64,000 nt of DNA from Lachnoclostridium phytofermentans (GCF_000733755.1 NZ_JPOF01000003.1:248001-312000); one strand, 5' to 3'. Shown: positions 21,024 through 29,971, counted from the stretch's first letter. Made by a program: numbers and translations. The notes: generated by a model from the sequence alone, not told the origin.

Positions 21024-21959
21024 TTAGTAAATTCCCGATTCGCCACTCTTCTTTGCAATCCAGTTTGACGTCAGAACCATACTCATACCTACAACGGATT
21101 TAAACAAACCAACTGCAGTTGCGTACGAATATTGTCCCTGTATAATACCTCTTCGGTATACATAAGTGTCAAATACTTCAGCTTTGGCAATATTTAAATC
21201 GTTAGACATTAAAAAGATTTGTTCATACCCAGTGTTTAAGATGGAACCGACACGAAGAATTAACATGATAATAATCGTTCCCTTAATTGCTGGAAGTGTA
21301 ATGTGCCACATCAATCTCCATCTTCCAGCACCATCTACTCTTGCAGCTTCGTATAGCTGTGTATCTACGCCAGAAAGAGCAGCAAGGAAGATAATAGTTC
21401 CATATCCAGTTTCTTTCCAAATGCTCTGGCCTACGATCATTCCTCTAAAATACTTTGGAGAACCTAAGAAATTAACTGTATTTCCTGTGATTGCTTCAAT
21501 AATTTGATTTACAATACCGTCACTGATATTAAAGAGCTGATAAGTTAAGGTAGCAACGATTACGAAAGAGATAAAATGAGGGATGTAAACAAACGTCTGC
21601 GCCACCCTTTTAAATTTCTTACTTCTAATTTCATTTAAGAATAAAGCTAAGATAATCGGTGCTGGGAAATAGAACACTAAACTAAGTAATGAGATACCAA
21701 GTGTATTCGTTAACAGCATCATAAAGTCAGATCCCATAAAGAGATTCTTAAAATGATAAAGTCCTACCCATTCGCTTCCCTGAAATCCTGCATATGGGCT
21801 AAAATTCTGAAATGCAATTACAATACCACTCATTGGTATATATTTAAAAATTATAAAGTACAAAAAGCCAGGTAAAAACAAAAGATAAAGCCATTTCTGT
21901 TCATTCCAGTGTTTTTTTAATCGACTTCTCTTCCTGACTGTTACTGATTGTGTACTCAT
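21024..21959 (-). CDS. oligosaccharide ABC transporter permease (LplB/YteP type)
   Basis: Partner permease of the LplB/YteP class with about six membrane helices and the EAA loop LYEAARVDGAGRWRLMWHI. The C-terminus TSNWIAKKSGESGIY is typical. I prefer ATG at 21959 because a strong AAGGAGG lies 11-12 bases upstream; the upstream ATG at 21980 has no ribosome site and itself contains that AAGGAGG. First gene of the transporter operon, behind a long regulatory region. Confidence 0.94.
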   Translation of the reverse strand: MSTQSVTVRKRSRLKKHWNEQKWLYLLFLPGFLYFIIFKYIPMSGIVIAFQNFSPYAGFQGSEWVGLYHFKNLFMGSDFMMLLTNTLGISLLSLVFYFPAPIILALFLNEIRSKKFKRVAQTFVYIPHFISFVIVATLTYQLFNISDGIVNQIIEAITGNTVNFLGSPKYFRGMIVGQSIWKETGYGTIIFLAALSGVDTQLYEAARVDGAGRWRLMWHITLPAIKGTIIIMLILRVGSILNTGYEQIFLMSNDLNIAKAEVFDTYVYRRGIIQGQYSYATAVGLFKSVVGMSMVLTSNWIAKKSGESGIY

Positions 21960-22005
21960 ACCCACAATTTCCTCCTTCATCTTTGTTATTCAATCCTTGT
22001 TTCAT

Positions 22006-22050
22006 ACAAACTACACAAAATAATAAACTTAAACATTTTGTATAGTTTGT
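22006..22050 (-). promoter_or_regulatory. 16-bp dyad in the leader of the transporter operon
   Basis: Arms 22006-22021 (ACAAACTACACAAAAT) and 22035-22050 (ATTTTGTATAGTTTGT) are complementary with one mismatch around a 13-base centre. The dyad falls about 20-65 bases into the predicted transcript and ends about 47 bases before the start codon. It may be an RNA stem or an operator. Confidence 0.65.
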
Positions 22051-22077
22051 CTGTATTCGAATTGATTTCGTAGTGCA

Positions 22078-22106
22078 ATTTTCACATATAGTTATCCAAT
22101 CGTCAA
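22078..22106 (-). promoter_or_regulatory. promoter of the transporter operon
   Basis: On the minus strand -35 TTGACG (22101-22106), a 17-base spacer and a weak -10 GAAAAT (22078-22083). It aligns base for base with the promoter of the second binding-protein operon (TTGCAA-17-TAAAAT). Both are directly preceded by TAATGATTA. The weak -10 suggests dependence on an activator. Confidence 0.6.
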
Positions 22107-22228
22107 TAATCATTATCTCGCAAACCAAAAACAACAAAACCCTTGATTTTACTGGATATTTCAGATGTAATCACACGGAATAATCATATTTCTACACCTT
22201 GATTATGGTGAGTTTTACGGAATAATCG
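22103..22228 (-). promoter_or_regulatory. three phased GATTATT elements upstream of the transporter operon
   Basis: On the minus strand the core GATTATT occurs three times: CGATTATTCCGT at 22218-22229, ATGATTATTCCGT at 22176-22188 and ATGATTATTGACG at 22101-22113. The first two share an exact 11-base repeat (ACGGAATAATC on the plus strand) 42 bases apart. The third is about 73-75 bases further, next to the -35. These distances are close to whole helical turns, as expected for an AraC-type activator. Confidence 0.6.
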
Positions 22229-22374
22229 ATATGTTGCCGACAGTGGTCATTCTAAAAAAAATGATTACCGATTCTTTGGTTTTCACTGACTGTTTTTGTG
22301 ACTTTTGACGATGTTTTTTCTAACATCTGCATTTCTTTTCATAAAAAGCGAATCACTAGGAATATCCCCGTAAT

Positions 22375-22422
22375 GAAAAAAAGTAACGAATCAAATGCTA
22401 CCATTCGATTCGTTACTTTTTT
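22375..22422 (-). terminator. terminator of the GH106 transcript (bidirectional shape)
   Basis: Arms 22378-22397 and 22402-22422 pair with one G-U around a 4-base loop. On the minus strand the stem is followed by a U-run, and on the plus strand the stem ends in six T. It lies 40 bases after the GH106 stop. Confidence 0.88.
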
Positions 22423-22461
22423 GAACCCTTTGTATTCGTGGGACTCAATCTTTTGTGTAAT

Positions 22462-25400
22462 TTATTTGATTGTAACTAACGCATGTTTCTTATAATCAAA
22501 GTAGGTTCCGTCTAGCATATTAGATAGTGTGTTAGTTACCTTTAGGGTAATCTCATTCGTTCCTGTTTTTAAGATATTTTTCGCAACAGGGAAGGTATAT
22601 GGGGTAAATGCTTTGACTCCAATACTTTCTCCATTCACTATAACTTCCATACAATCATATCTGCTATCGCCAAAATCAAAGCGAAGTGCACCAATACCAG
22701 CGGCCTCACTCTCTTTTAAATTTAGACAGGTTTCAAAAGAAGTAGTTCCACTATAATAAGGGAACCCCTCGGTATAAGTATCACGATAGCTTGCCTCATC
22801 TGGCATTTTTGTGATAATCATTCCTTGTTCCGATGCCATAACGCCAAAGTCTCCATACAAATATATAGGATCACGAACACCATCGGAATCATTTTTTACT
22901 TCTACCTCGATAAAGAGTTCATTCTTTCCTTTTCGTAAGTAAGGAACTACATTACATCTCATGTTATTCTGGTCATTCACAAATACTGATACAAAATCCT
23001 CTGCTATGATCCTATGTCCGTTGAGCGTAATTACATAATCACCTGTAATCGTACCTGTATCCATGAGAAGCCATACATCACCAATTGAATCTCTCACTGT
23101 AAACTCATTGCGATAATAAGTCTTCATCGGATAAGCAAAATGGATCTTCTTCGGTGTACCAAACATGCTTTGGTAAGTTAACTTTTCTCCTGGTACTAAT
23201 TTGGTCTCCGCCATCTGTTCCATGAATGTCTTCACATCAACGTTCTTCCAGTTTTGCTGATCAACAGAAATATCAAAATACTCGAATCGATAAATGTTGC
23301 TTCCCTCTATGCTTACTTTCATCTCCTGATTCATAGGAATTGTACAGACTTTAGATTGCTTCGCTTCTTCCTTGGTCTCATCCCATACTTTATCCTTTAA
23401 AAACTCGATACAGATACTCTCGAAAGCGCCTAACGTCAGTAAAATACTATTATCTTTATAAGGCAGACTGCTCTCTTCTCCAGTTTCAAAACTCCATCGT
23501 TTCGCACTTTGGATGCCTTCTAATTGTACGGTTACTTCACCAGTTACCGTCTGATTTCCCTGGTTGGTGATGAATAGCATCACTTCCCCTTGTTTTCCAG
23601 TACGAACAGAAGTAATACAGTCCTTTTTATAGATGTCCTTCGTATGGAAGGATACTGCTGCGCATTCTAAATCATGAAGTATTGGAATGACTTCTTCCAT
23701 AACACCGCTGTTCTTTAATTCCTGATTGGTTTTTAGATATGTTACGTTCGGATGTTTTATAATCTCTTGATAGTGTTTTTCTACGTCTGTATCTTCATCA
23801 ATGACTTCTGTTGGAATCCTTCCAAGGAAGATAACACGACCTCCCACAGCTAAAAACTCTTCTATTTTTTTTGTCGCAAATAGTTCCATCGCATCACAAG
23901 GAGGTACCACAAGAATAGAATAAGAAGCTCTTCCTAACAAAATCTTTCCTTCTTTTATTTCTGCATCCCGTAAGATTTCTGCATCCAGATGGTCATAGTT
24001 AAGCTGCTCAAAGAGAATTGTCTTACATACATGAACCCAGTCCCTTACGGTACGTTCACATAGTTCCTTCTCTTTCTCATCTTCTCCAACATAATGGAAT
24101 TGCCTGAAAGGATTTCCTAGCTTTGTTAGCAAGGTAACTGCAGGGTCAAGCACTGCAATCTTTACATCTGCATTGGTATAAGTATTAAATACGCTCATTC
24201 TTCCAACATAATCCGCTAAGAGCCGATAATGCTTCCAATAAGGATTCTGCAAGAATTGAGATGGTGGTGCATCATGCTTTGTAATAGAGTCTATCGTGTA
24301 GTAAAAGGCATGAAAGTTAAACAGGTTAATGCCATGTGCCCCCATATGATCTACCATCCATTTTGCATCCTGTAATGTCATTGACCAGCCAATGCTATGA
24401 AAACTTTCAATCATACTATATGGTTTATTTAACTGGCTAGCCAAGGAAGTTACTGATTTCGCATTGGCACGATAGTATGGCAGATACGTATCATAAATCC
24501 ACTCTAAAGACTTCCCTAACTTCTCATGGCAGGTGTCCCCTCCGATTACATCACTATAACGCTGGGTTGACATACGCATAGACGGAACTTCTGTTGCATA
24601 GAGAAGGTTATTCTCTCTACACCAGTCTGCTACCTGCTTATGATAGCTAAGGACAAATAGCTGATGTATGGACTGCATAAAATCATAACGTATCTTCGCT
24701 GCATCTTTATAATTTGCATTCGTTAACGCTGGTAGTACAGGTAATAGATCATACCCGTTTACCTCTTTAAAATAGGAAATTATCTTTTTACTCCATGGAA
24801 TAGGACTTAAAAATCCAACCTCATCAGAAAACATTCCATGAATTGTCTTACCAAATTCCGCCCCCAGATGGTGCTTATAGCGTTCATGGGTTGTATCAAG
24901 GAAACTCTGCACAGCCTCTTTATTACATGGATCAAAGAAACTGCCGTAATATTTAAAATCCCCCATCGCTTCCTGTGTAAAAACTTCAATCTTATACTTC
25001 CCTTCTGGTAATTGACAGGTTAGTATATGGGCTGGTTGATAAGAAAAGAAACGCTTGTGATTATAGGAGGTTAATCCTGTCTGCTGATAGATTTCTTCCT
25101 CCTGAAGATTTCCAATACAATCGCTTAAATCAATCGCATTCTCGTAATCATAAATCCCCTCTGAAAGCTCTTTTACTGCTTTTGCATAGAGAACTTCACC
25201 AAAAGAAAGCTTTTCTCTAATCCTCTCTCCACCAACCACCTGAAACTGATAGGTTCTTAAAATCATATGCTCTGCATCTGGATTGCGAAGCATTACTTCT
25301 CCACCACTCATGCCACTTGGATATGGATACTCATCATAGAGCCAGTTCTCTATTCCATTCTTCTTTGCTTTCTCGCAAGCAAAATGAACTCGTTCAAACC

Positions 25401-25587
25401 ATTCTTTGGAAAGGTAAGGGACCCTTAATCCCTGTCTTGCACAGATAAACGCTCCACCTAACCCTTTTTCTGCCATCTCTGCAATCTGATGTTCAATTTC
25501 TTTTTCCTTCATATCACCATTCCAGAACCAAAATGGCTTAATACGATTTTTTGCTGGTGGGTTTTTAAAATCTGTCTTAAAACTCAT
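22462..25587 (-). CDS. GH106-like alpha-L-rhamnosidase, cytoplasmic
   Basis: Large enzyme (1041 residues) of the GH106 alpha-L-rhamnosidase type, removing terminal rhamnose from rhamnogalacturonan or rhamnosylated oligosaccharides. Family marks are IKPFWFWNGDM near the N-terminus, ENWLYDEYPYPSGMSGG (about residue 80), a TIM barrel with HGMFSDEVGF, a glutamine-amidotransferase-like middle domain, and C-terminal beta-sandwich sugar-binding domains. There is no signal peptide. ATG at 25587 has ACGGAGG 7 bases upstream and is better than the in-frame ATG at 25608. It lies downstream of the second binding-protein gene in one transcription unit. Confidence 0.85.
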   Translation of the reverse strand: MSFKTDFKNPPAKNRIKPFWFWNGDMKEKEIEHQIAEMAEKGLGGAFICARQGLRVPYLSKEWFERVHFACEKAKKNGIENWLYDEYPYPSGMSGGEVMLRNPDAEHMILRTYQFQVVGGERIREKLSFGEVLYAKAVKELSEGIYDYENAIDLSDCIGNLQEEEIYQQTGLTSYNHKRFFSYQPAHILTCQLPEGKYKIEVFTQEAMGDFKYYGSFFDPCNKEAVQSFLDTTHERYKHHLGAEFGKTIHGMFSDEVGFLSPIPWSKKIISYFKEVNGYDLLPVLPALTNANYKDAAKIRYDFMQSIHQLFVLSYHKQVADWCRENNLLYATEVPSMRMSTQRYSDVIGGDTCHEKLGKSLEWIYDTYLPYYRANAKSVTSLASQLNKPYSMIESFHSIGWSMTLQDAKWMVDHMGAHGINLFNFHAFYYTIDSITKHDAPPSQFLQNPYWKHYRLLADYVGRMSVFNTYTNADVKIAVLDPAVTLLTKLGNPFRQFHYVGEDEKEKELCERTVRDWVHVCKTILFEQLNYDHLDAEILRDAEIKEGKILLGRASYSILVVPPCDAMELFATKKIEEFLAVGGRVIFLGRIPTEVIDEDTDVEKHYQEIIKHPNVTYLKTNQELKNSGVMEEVIPILHDLECAAVSFHTKDIYKKDCITSVRTGKQGEVMLFITNQGNQTVTGEVTVQLEGIQSAKRWSFETGEESSLPYKDNSILLTLGAFESICIEFLKDKVWDETKEEAKQSKVCTIPMNQEMKVSIEGSNIYRFEYFDISVDQQNWKNVDVKTFMEQMAETKLVPGEKLTYQSMFGTPKKIHFAYPMKTYYRNEFTVRDSIGDVWLLMDTGTITGDYVITLNGHRIIAEDFVSVFVNDQNNMRCNVVPYLRKGKNELFIEVEVKNDSDGVRDPIYLYGDFGVMASEQGMIITKMPDEASYRDTYTEGFPYYSGTTSFETCLNLKESEAAGIGALRFDFGDSRYDCMEVIVNGESIGVKAFTPYTFPVAKNILKTGTNEITLKVTNTLSNMLDGTYFDYKKHALVTIK

Positions 25588-25653
25588 ATTAACCTCCGTA
25601 TCTGCCATAGTTGAAATCCAAAATTTTCAACCTATTCCTTCTGTTATCTAATT

Positions 25654-27159
25654 TTAATCTTTATGATAAAGTTCATTCACCTCTTTTATTAACTCGAGGC
25701 CACCCGAAACTTTCCATTCCTCAATTGCTTTGTTTAACCCCTCACCATCAATTTCACCTACGATAAATTGCACCCGTGCTTCCTCTATCATTCGATGTAA
25801 GGCTTCTCCCTTTTTTATGTAGGTATTCGAGCCATTAATATATTTTAGCGCTGGATTCATGACAGCATATTGCTCATTTTCTACAAAAAGTCTTTCCTGT
25901 AAATCATAAATCTCATTCTCTGCTACCACAACAGATGGTACTCGGCGAAAAGCCGAATAAGTCACCAACTGATTTAGGCACGAGAATTCATTTAACTGTT
26001 TCATATTTTTAACTCGAACCAGTCTCCCTTCTTCATCGTAATTGTAATGACGTCCCTCTAATCCATAATCTGCAAGCATCACCATCTCTTCGTCATTCAT
26101 ACGGTCAAGAAATTCTAAACATTGACGTACTTCTTCCTCCGTTTTTGCAGCCTTTGTAATTGCAAAAAATCCACTGTTTCCACTGGTACCGAGTGTTCTC
26201 TTGACTCCATCATATCCTTTGATAGCCCCTACTAAAGAAAGCTCTGCGTTTATTCCATTCTGTTTGAAATAATCATCCACTCTTCTGCTATCATCGATAT
26301 TGTGAACCATGATTCCTGCAGTCCCGTTTTTTAAATCATTGGGCCAGGCAGAGAAATCTATGATTGGAAAATCAGGATTAATACAACCAAGTTCATACAT
26401 CCTGCGAATCCAGCTTAACCCTTCTACATATTCTTCTGTGTAAAAGTTAGGCATTAACTCCCCTTCTTCATTGATATACCATCCATTCGGTACCCCGAAC
26501 CAGCTTAAGATAGCATCAATTCCCACAGAACTTTTGGACAGTACAAGACCATAGGTATCGTCTACCCCGTTGCCATCCGGATCGTCAAAGGTAAATGCCA
26601 TCATCATCTTTTCCATATCACCAATCGATTCTGGAATACCAAGTCCTAGTCTTTCCGCCCAGTCTTTTCGGTATCCAAAGCCTATTCTTCCAATGAATCT
26701 GCATCGGTTCACCCCGTAAAGCCTGCCATCAATACGTATGTTATCATTGAGGATATCCTTTGCTTGTGACAGATTCTTATAATCCTTCAACATATCTGTC
26801 ACATCCCAGAACAAATCAGACTTAGCAGCATTGACAACGTTTACATTAGCAACGTCAACGGCAATAATATGAGGAAGATTTTTTTTATTAGCTAATATAC
26901 TATTTAGTTTCTCCTCATAAGTATCACTTGGAATCCACTGCACTTTTAAATTGGTCTTAGTATAATCCTCAACCATAGTCTTGATCTTGCTGCCATACTC
27001 TCCTACAAGAGGTTCTCCCGTATATTCGTAGGTCATCAGCCTTAAATCGAAATATTCCTCTTGTTCTTCCTTTTGCTTGCATCCCCCAAGTACCAAGAAA
27101 CAGAAAACTGCAAACACCCCAAGTAAGCTTTTCCTCATTCTGTAACCATATACCTTCAT
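25654..27159 (-). CDS. second LplA/YtcQ-type binding lipoprotein without its own permeases
   Basis: Paralogue of the 18348-19934 protein (501 residues). It has a signal peptide with lipobox LVLGGC and the same calcium loop (DPDGNGVDD). It also shares blocks such as RFIGRIGFGYRKDWAERLGL (RPIGRNAVGYRADWAEKLGL in the first), VNIDDSRRV-type and NEQYAVMNPA-type segments. No permease lies in its transcription unit, which instead continues into GH106. It probably feeds the 20067-21959 permease pair with a different ligand, or acts as a surface sensor; both are inference. AAAGGG precedes the ATG. Confidence 0.9.
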   Translation of the reverse strand: MKVYGYRMRKSLLGVFAVFCFLVLGGCKQKEEQEEYFDLRLMTYEYTGEPLVGEYGSKIKTMVEDYTKTNLKVQWIPSDTYEEKLNSILANKKNLPHIIAVDVANVNVVNAAKSDLFWDVTDMLKDYKNLSQAKDILNDNIRIDGRLYGVNRCRFIGRIGFGYRKDWAERLGLGIPESIGDMEKMMMAFTFDDPDGNGVDDTYGLVLSKSSVGIDAILSWFGVPNGWYINEEGELMPNFYTEEYVEGLSWIRRMYELGCINPDFPIIDFSAWPNDLKNGTAGIMVHNIDDSRRVDDYFKQNGINAELSLVGAIKGYDGVKRTLGTSGNSGFFAITKAAKTEEEVRQCLEFLDRMNDEEMVMLADYGLEGRHYNYDEEGRLVRVKNMKQLNEFSCLNQLVTYSAFRRVPSVVVAENEIYDLQERLFVENEQYAVMNPALKYINGSNTYIKKGEALHRMIEEARVQFIVGEIDGEGLNKAIEEWKVSGGLELIKEVNELYHKD

Positions 27160-27186
27160 GAAAACACCCTTTCATCTTCCTACTTA

Positions 27187-27228
27187 CAAGACAATAAAAA
27201 AGTATGTATTCTATCTCCTATTGTCTTG
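27187..27228 (-). promoter_or_regulatory. inverted repeat at the transcription start of the second binding-protein operon
   Basis: Perfect 10-base arms CAAGACAATA (27187-27196) and TATTGTCTTG (27219-27228), 22 bases apart, covering roughly -2 to +40 of the predicted transcript. The position recalls the dyad in the leader of the transporter operon. Confidence 0.6.
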
Positions 27229-27232
27229 CCTC

Positions 27233-27270
27233 ATTTTAACGAGATATTAAACAATTTGCAATAATCATTA
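27233..27270 (-). promoter_or_regulatory. promoter and activator-type motif of the second binding-protein operon
   Basis: On the minus strand -35 TTGCAA (27256-27261), a 17-base spacer and -10 TAAAAT (27233-27238). TAATGATTATTG (27259-27270) runs into the -35. The same 12 bases occur at 22104-22115 before the transporter operon. Confidence 0.65.
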
Positions 27271-27430
27271 AATTATCTATTGATACTATATGATTGTTTT
27301 GCCTAGTAATCAGTACCTTCCTCATAGATTTTTGCGTCATTTTCCATAAGAAAATGATTATTTTACTCAATTCTTTCACGTATCTTTACAATCCAGTGAA
27401 ACAGTTGCTAATGAAGTATATAACAAGAAG

Positions 27431-27496
27431 GCCATCACAGACAAAGTACCTCAGGCAAACCATGAGTGACTTATGTTGTGATGGCTAGCTTTTTTT
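27431..27496. terminator. hairpin after the AraC-regulator gene, U-run on the plus strand
   Basis: Nine-base arms GCCATCACA (27431-27439) and TGTGATGGC (27477-27485), with extra inner pairing (CTCA/TGAG). On the plus strand seven T follow (27490-27496). On the minus strand, where the neighbouring gene ends, only a mixed TTCTTGTT follows. It probably ends the regulator transcript, but its stronger direction is plus. Confidence 0.55.
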
Positions 27497-27500
27497 ACCT

Positions 27501-29816
27501 CTATTCCTTCTTCTCCTGTCTGTACTTACCAGGAGTAACTCCACAATGCTTTTTAAAGTAACGAATGAAGTTCTGGGCATTGGTGTAGTTTAATTTCTCC
27601 GCTATTTCGGCAACAGATAACGTAGAATGAACTAATAAATCCTTCGCTTTTTCCAGACGAATTTCAGCTACAAATTCGCTAAATGTCTGATCCCTCATAT
27701 CCTTCATAATTCTCCAGATTGTATTGGCATGACATTCAATCTTTTCTGCGCATTCCGTTAAGGTGATATCACCTTCTGTCTCAAGCACCAGTAGTTCGAT
27801 TTTTTCTAATATTGCGCTACGGCTATTCTTACGGAAATCCTTTAAGTGTTCAATCATTGGACGGACTAGCTGATATTTATAATAGTCTTCCATCTCTTTT
27901 AAGGTATAAAGCTGATGAAACTGTTGGAATATGGTATAGCTTTTAAACTCAAAGATTGAATTAAGTGACAGCCCTGCATCAGCTCCTGTCACAAGAATGG
28001 ATAATAAGAAGCGGTATAAGAAGTAATACTGCTCATTCCATTTGGATTCGCTTGCTTTAATTTCCTCTAAAAATTCTTCTACAACATGGAACGCTGTGCG
28101 TTCATCACATTTATCCACAGCATCCTTAATCCTATTCTGAAGCACAAGATTGTATGTGTTCACTTTTTCTTCCGATAATACCATATCGGAATAGTAAGTG
28201 AGCTGTTCCATGTTTTGATTATCGTTAGATTGTCCCTCCATTTTTAAAGCTTCTGTTGCTTCTCGAAAAGCATTCGGGAATATTGTAAGATTATCAAAGG
28301 TTCGGCTGATACCTACCTTGGTATAGTGGCTGAAATTCACAAGAACAAACTCACTCATCTCTTTACAAATTTCCATGATTTTTTCTTCTAATTCCTTTTC
28401 ATCCTTGCCTCCTACCACCATAACTACATCATAGAGATTATTGACAGGACTCATCATCAACTTAGCTCTTACACTGTCTGGAGTCGATTTTGCAATACGA
28501 ATATGCAACACGTCTTTTTCAAGGTGAGACAATTCTCTCCCTTCTTCGTTCAGACTACAGTTCATTAAAATTACTGAAAAACATTCTTCAGGTTGAATTT
28601 TGAGCAGTTGCATATTTGCTGTTATCATCTCCTCAGTCAGCTGACCACGAAGCAGACGAAGTACAAACAATTCAATCAATTGATCCCGTTGTTTTTGCAC
28701 CATATCTTCTAACTCAACATTATGGTGATAGAGCGTATGAATTCCTTGCTCTATATATTCAAGTTCATTTTCTTTGTTTTGTGCTTCTCCCTCTAAGCAG
28801 TCCTTCACTTTCGAATAAGTCTTCTTTATGGGCTGGTAGATTCGATAGGTCCATAAACTAGAGATACAGATAATCAGGAGAAATAATCCAAGTGCTAACC
28901 AAAGTGCAATATAAAGAATGCTTCTAGCATCCTCCCTGGCCAGGTCTGTATTGTAATAAGCAATGTACGTCCATCCGCTGCTATCAGACTGTTTTAAACT
29001 AATTTGATATACTTCATTCTCCTGTCGATAACTTAATTCTATAATATCTTCCTTGACATCACTGTTTTCAACGTTTTCCTTGATGTACCCGATCATAACG
29101 TCATCAATCTTAGCATTGTTTCCATAAACTTTCTCACCATTTTGATCCAAAATAATCATAGAGGCAACACGTTTATTATTTTCCATTAATGTTTCAAAAG
29201 CATTGCGATTAATATTAATCACAATCATTGCATTCTTGTCGTTTAGGACAAGGGGCAGGCGATATGCTAAAGAAAGGTATGTTAGGTCTACCGAAGGTTC
29301 TTTGGCACTCCAATCTTGATATGTATTGTTAATCCAAAAGATAGAACTACTATCCTGTTCAAAAATATGATTTATTTCCTCAGCGTTTGTAATATCGTTC
29401 ATCTTTTTCATTCCACTATTACTGTAAATCCAACCGGTATCAAAGTTTATTAAAGAATAACCATTGATATAATTAATAAAGCTGACTTTCGTTATCATCT
29501 TATTCATAAAGTCGGAAAGGATAGAGTAATCCTGATAACCGACCTCATTCTCAACCAATCGCTTTACTTCCTCAGAAGAAACAATATTCACATAGTGCTG
29601 TTCGATTGTCTCCAAAACACTATCAACGCGTAACATCGTCTGAATGAGTTCACTATGATTGCTATTGTTCATGCGTTCACTGACACTTTTTAAAGAAGTA
29701 AAATACGAGATGATACCTAAAATAAGGACAGGAATAATCGAAGCCCATAAAAATCCTGCCAAAATACGCTTCCCATATCTCCCATCCCAATACCTACGTT
29801 TACTTTTTGCCTTCAT
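27501..29816 (-). CDS. membrane-sensor AraC-family regulator (YesN/YtdP type)
   Basis: Transcription regulator of about 771 residues. A membrane helix (about 20-42), an extracellular sensor of about 260 residues and a second membrane helix (about 305-327) are followed by a coiled segment and a cytoplasmic part. The protein ends in a two-helix-turn-helix AraC domain (last about 100 residues, including NYTNAQNFIRYFKKHCGVTPGKYR). This layout is common next to LplABC-type transport genes in Firmicutes. ATG at 29816 has AAAGG 9 bases upstream; ATG at 29825 directly abuts it and is unlikely. It probably activates the neighbouring binding-protein and transporter operons in response to extracellular pectic sugar. 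Confidence 0.9.
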   Translation of the reverse strand: MKAKSKRRYWDGRYGKRILAGFLWASIIPVLILGIISYFTSLKSVSERMNNSNHSELIQTMLRVDSVLETIEQHYVNIVSSEEVKRLVENEVGYQDYSILSDFMNKMITKVSFINYINGYSLINFDTGWIYSNSGMKKMNDITNAEEINHIFEQDSSSIFWINNTYQDWSAKEPSVDLTYLSLAYRLPLVLNDKNAMIVININRNAFETLMENNKRVASMIILDQNGEKVYGNNAKIDDVMIGYIKENVENSDVKEDIIELSYRQENEVYQISLKQSDSSGWTYIAYYNTDLAREDARSILYIALWLALGLFLLIICISSLWTYRIYQPIKKTYSKVKDCLEGEAQNKENELEYIEQGIHTLYHHNVELEDMVQKQRDQLIELFVLRLLRGQLTEEMITANMQLLKIQPEECFSVILMNCSLNEEGRELSHLEKDVLHIRIAKSTPDSVRAKLMMSPVNNLYDVVMVVGGKDEKELEEKIMEICKEMSEFVLVNFSHYTKVGISRTFDNLTIFPNAFREATEALKMEGQSNDNQNMEQLTYYSDMVLSEEKVNTYNLVLQNRIKDAVDKCDERTAFHVVEEFLEEIKASESKWNEQYYFLYRFLLSILVTGADAGLSLNSIFEFKSYTIFQQFHQLYTLKEMEDYYKYQLVRPMIEHLKDFRKNSRSAILEKIELLVLETEGDITLTECAEKIECHANTIWRIMKDMRDQTFSEFVAEIRLEKAKDLLVHSTLSVAEIAEKLNYTNAQNFIRYFKKHCGVTPGKYRQEKKE

Positions 29817-29869
29817 TATATTCATCCTTTGTTACTTCCTAATATTTGTTATTATGTACTTGTAGTACT

Positions 29870-29898
29870 ATTCTACACGAAAAAAGAAAAAACTGCAA
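29870..29898 (-). promoter_or_regulatory. promoter of the AraC-regulator gene
   Basis: On the minus strand -35 TTGCAG (29893-29898), exactly 17 bases, and -10 TAGAAT (29870-29875), about 54 bases before the start codon. No GATTATT element is present, so the regulator itself is probably not under the same control. Confidence 0.6.
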
Positions 29899-29925
29899 AG
29901 GATTTTTATGTATTTTGACGAAAAC

Positions 29926-29956
29926 ACTCCCATAGGATGTCAAATCCTATGGGAGT
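29926..29956 (-). terminator. terminator of the ior-paaK operon
   Basis: Perfect 13-base arms (29926-29938 and 29944-29956) around a 5-base loop, 15 bases after the ACT-protein stop. The U-tract on the minus strand is short (GTTTTC). Confidence 0.7.
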
Positions 29957-29971
29957 AAGTAAGTTTTTTAT

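Noticed and set aside
21901-22137. 78-codon minus-strand ORF overlapping the permease start
   Set aside because: It covers the predicted promoter leader and dyad and overlaps the permease gene in another frame; its composition does not look like protein.
27294-27488. 64-codon plus-strand ORF before the plus-facing hairpin
   Set aside because: No ribosome site and AT-driven hydrophobic composition; kept only as part of the small-RNA question.
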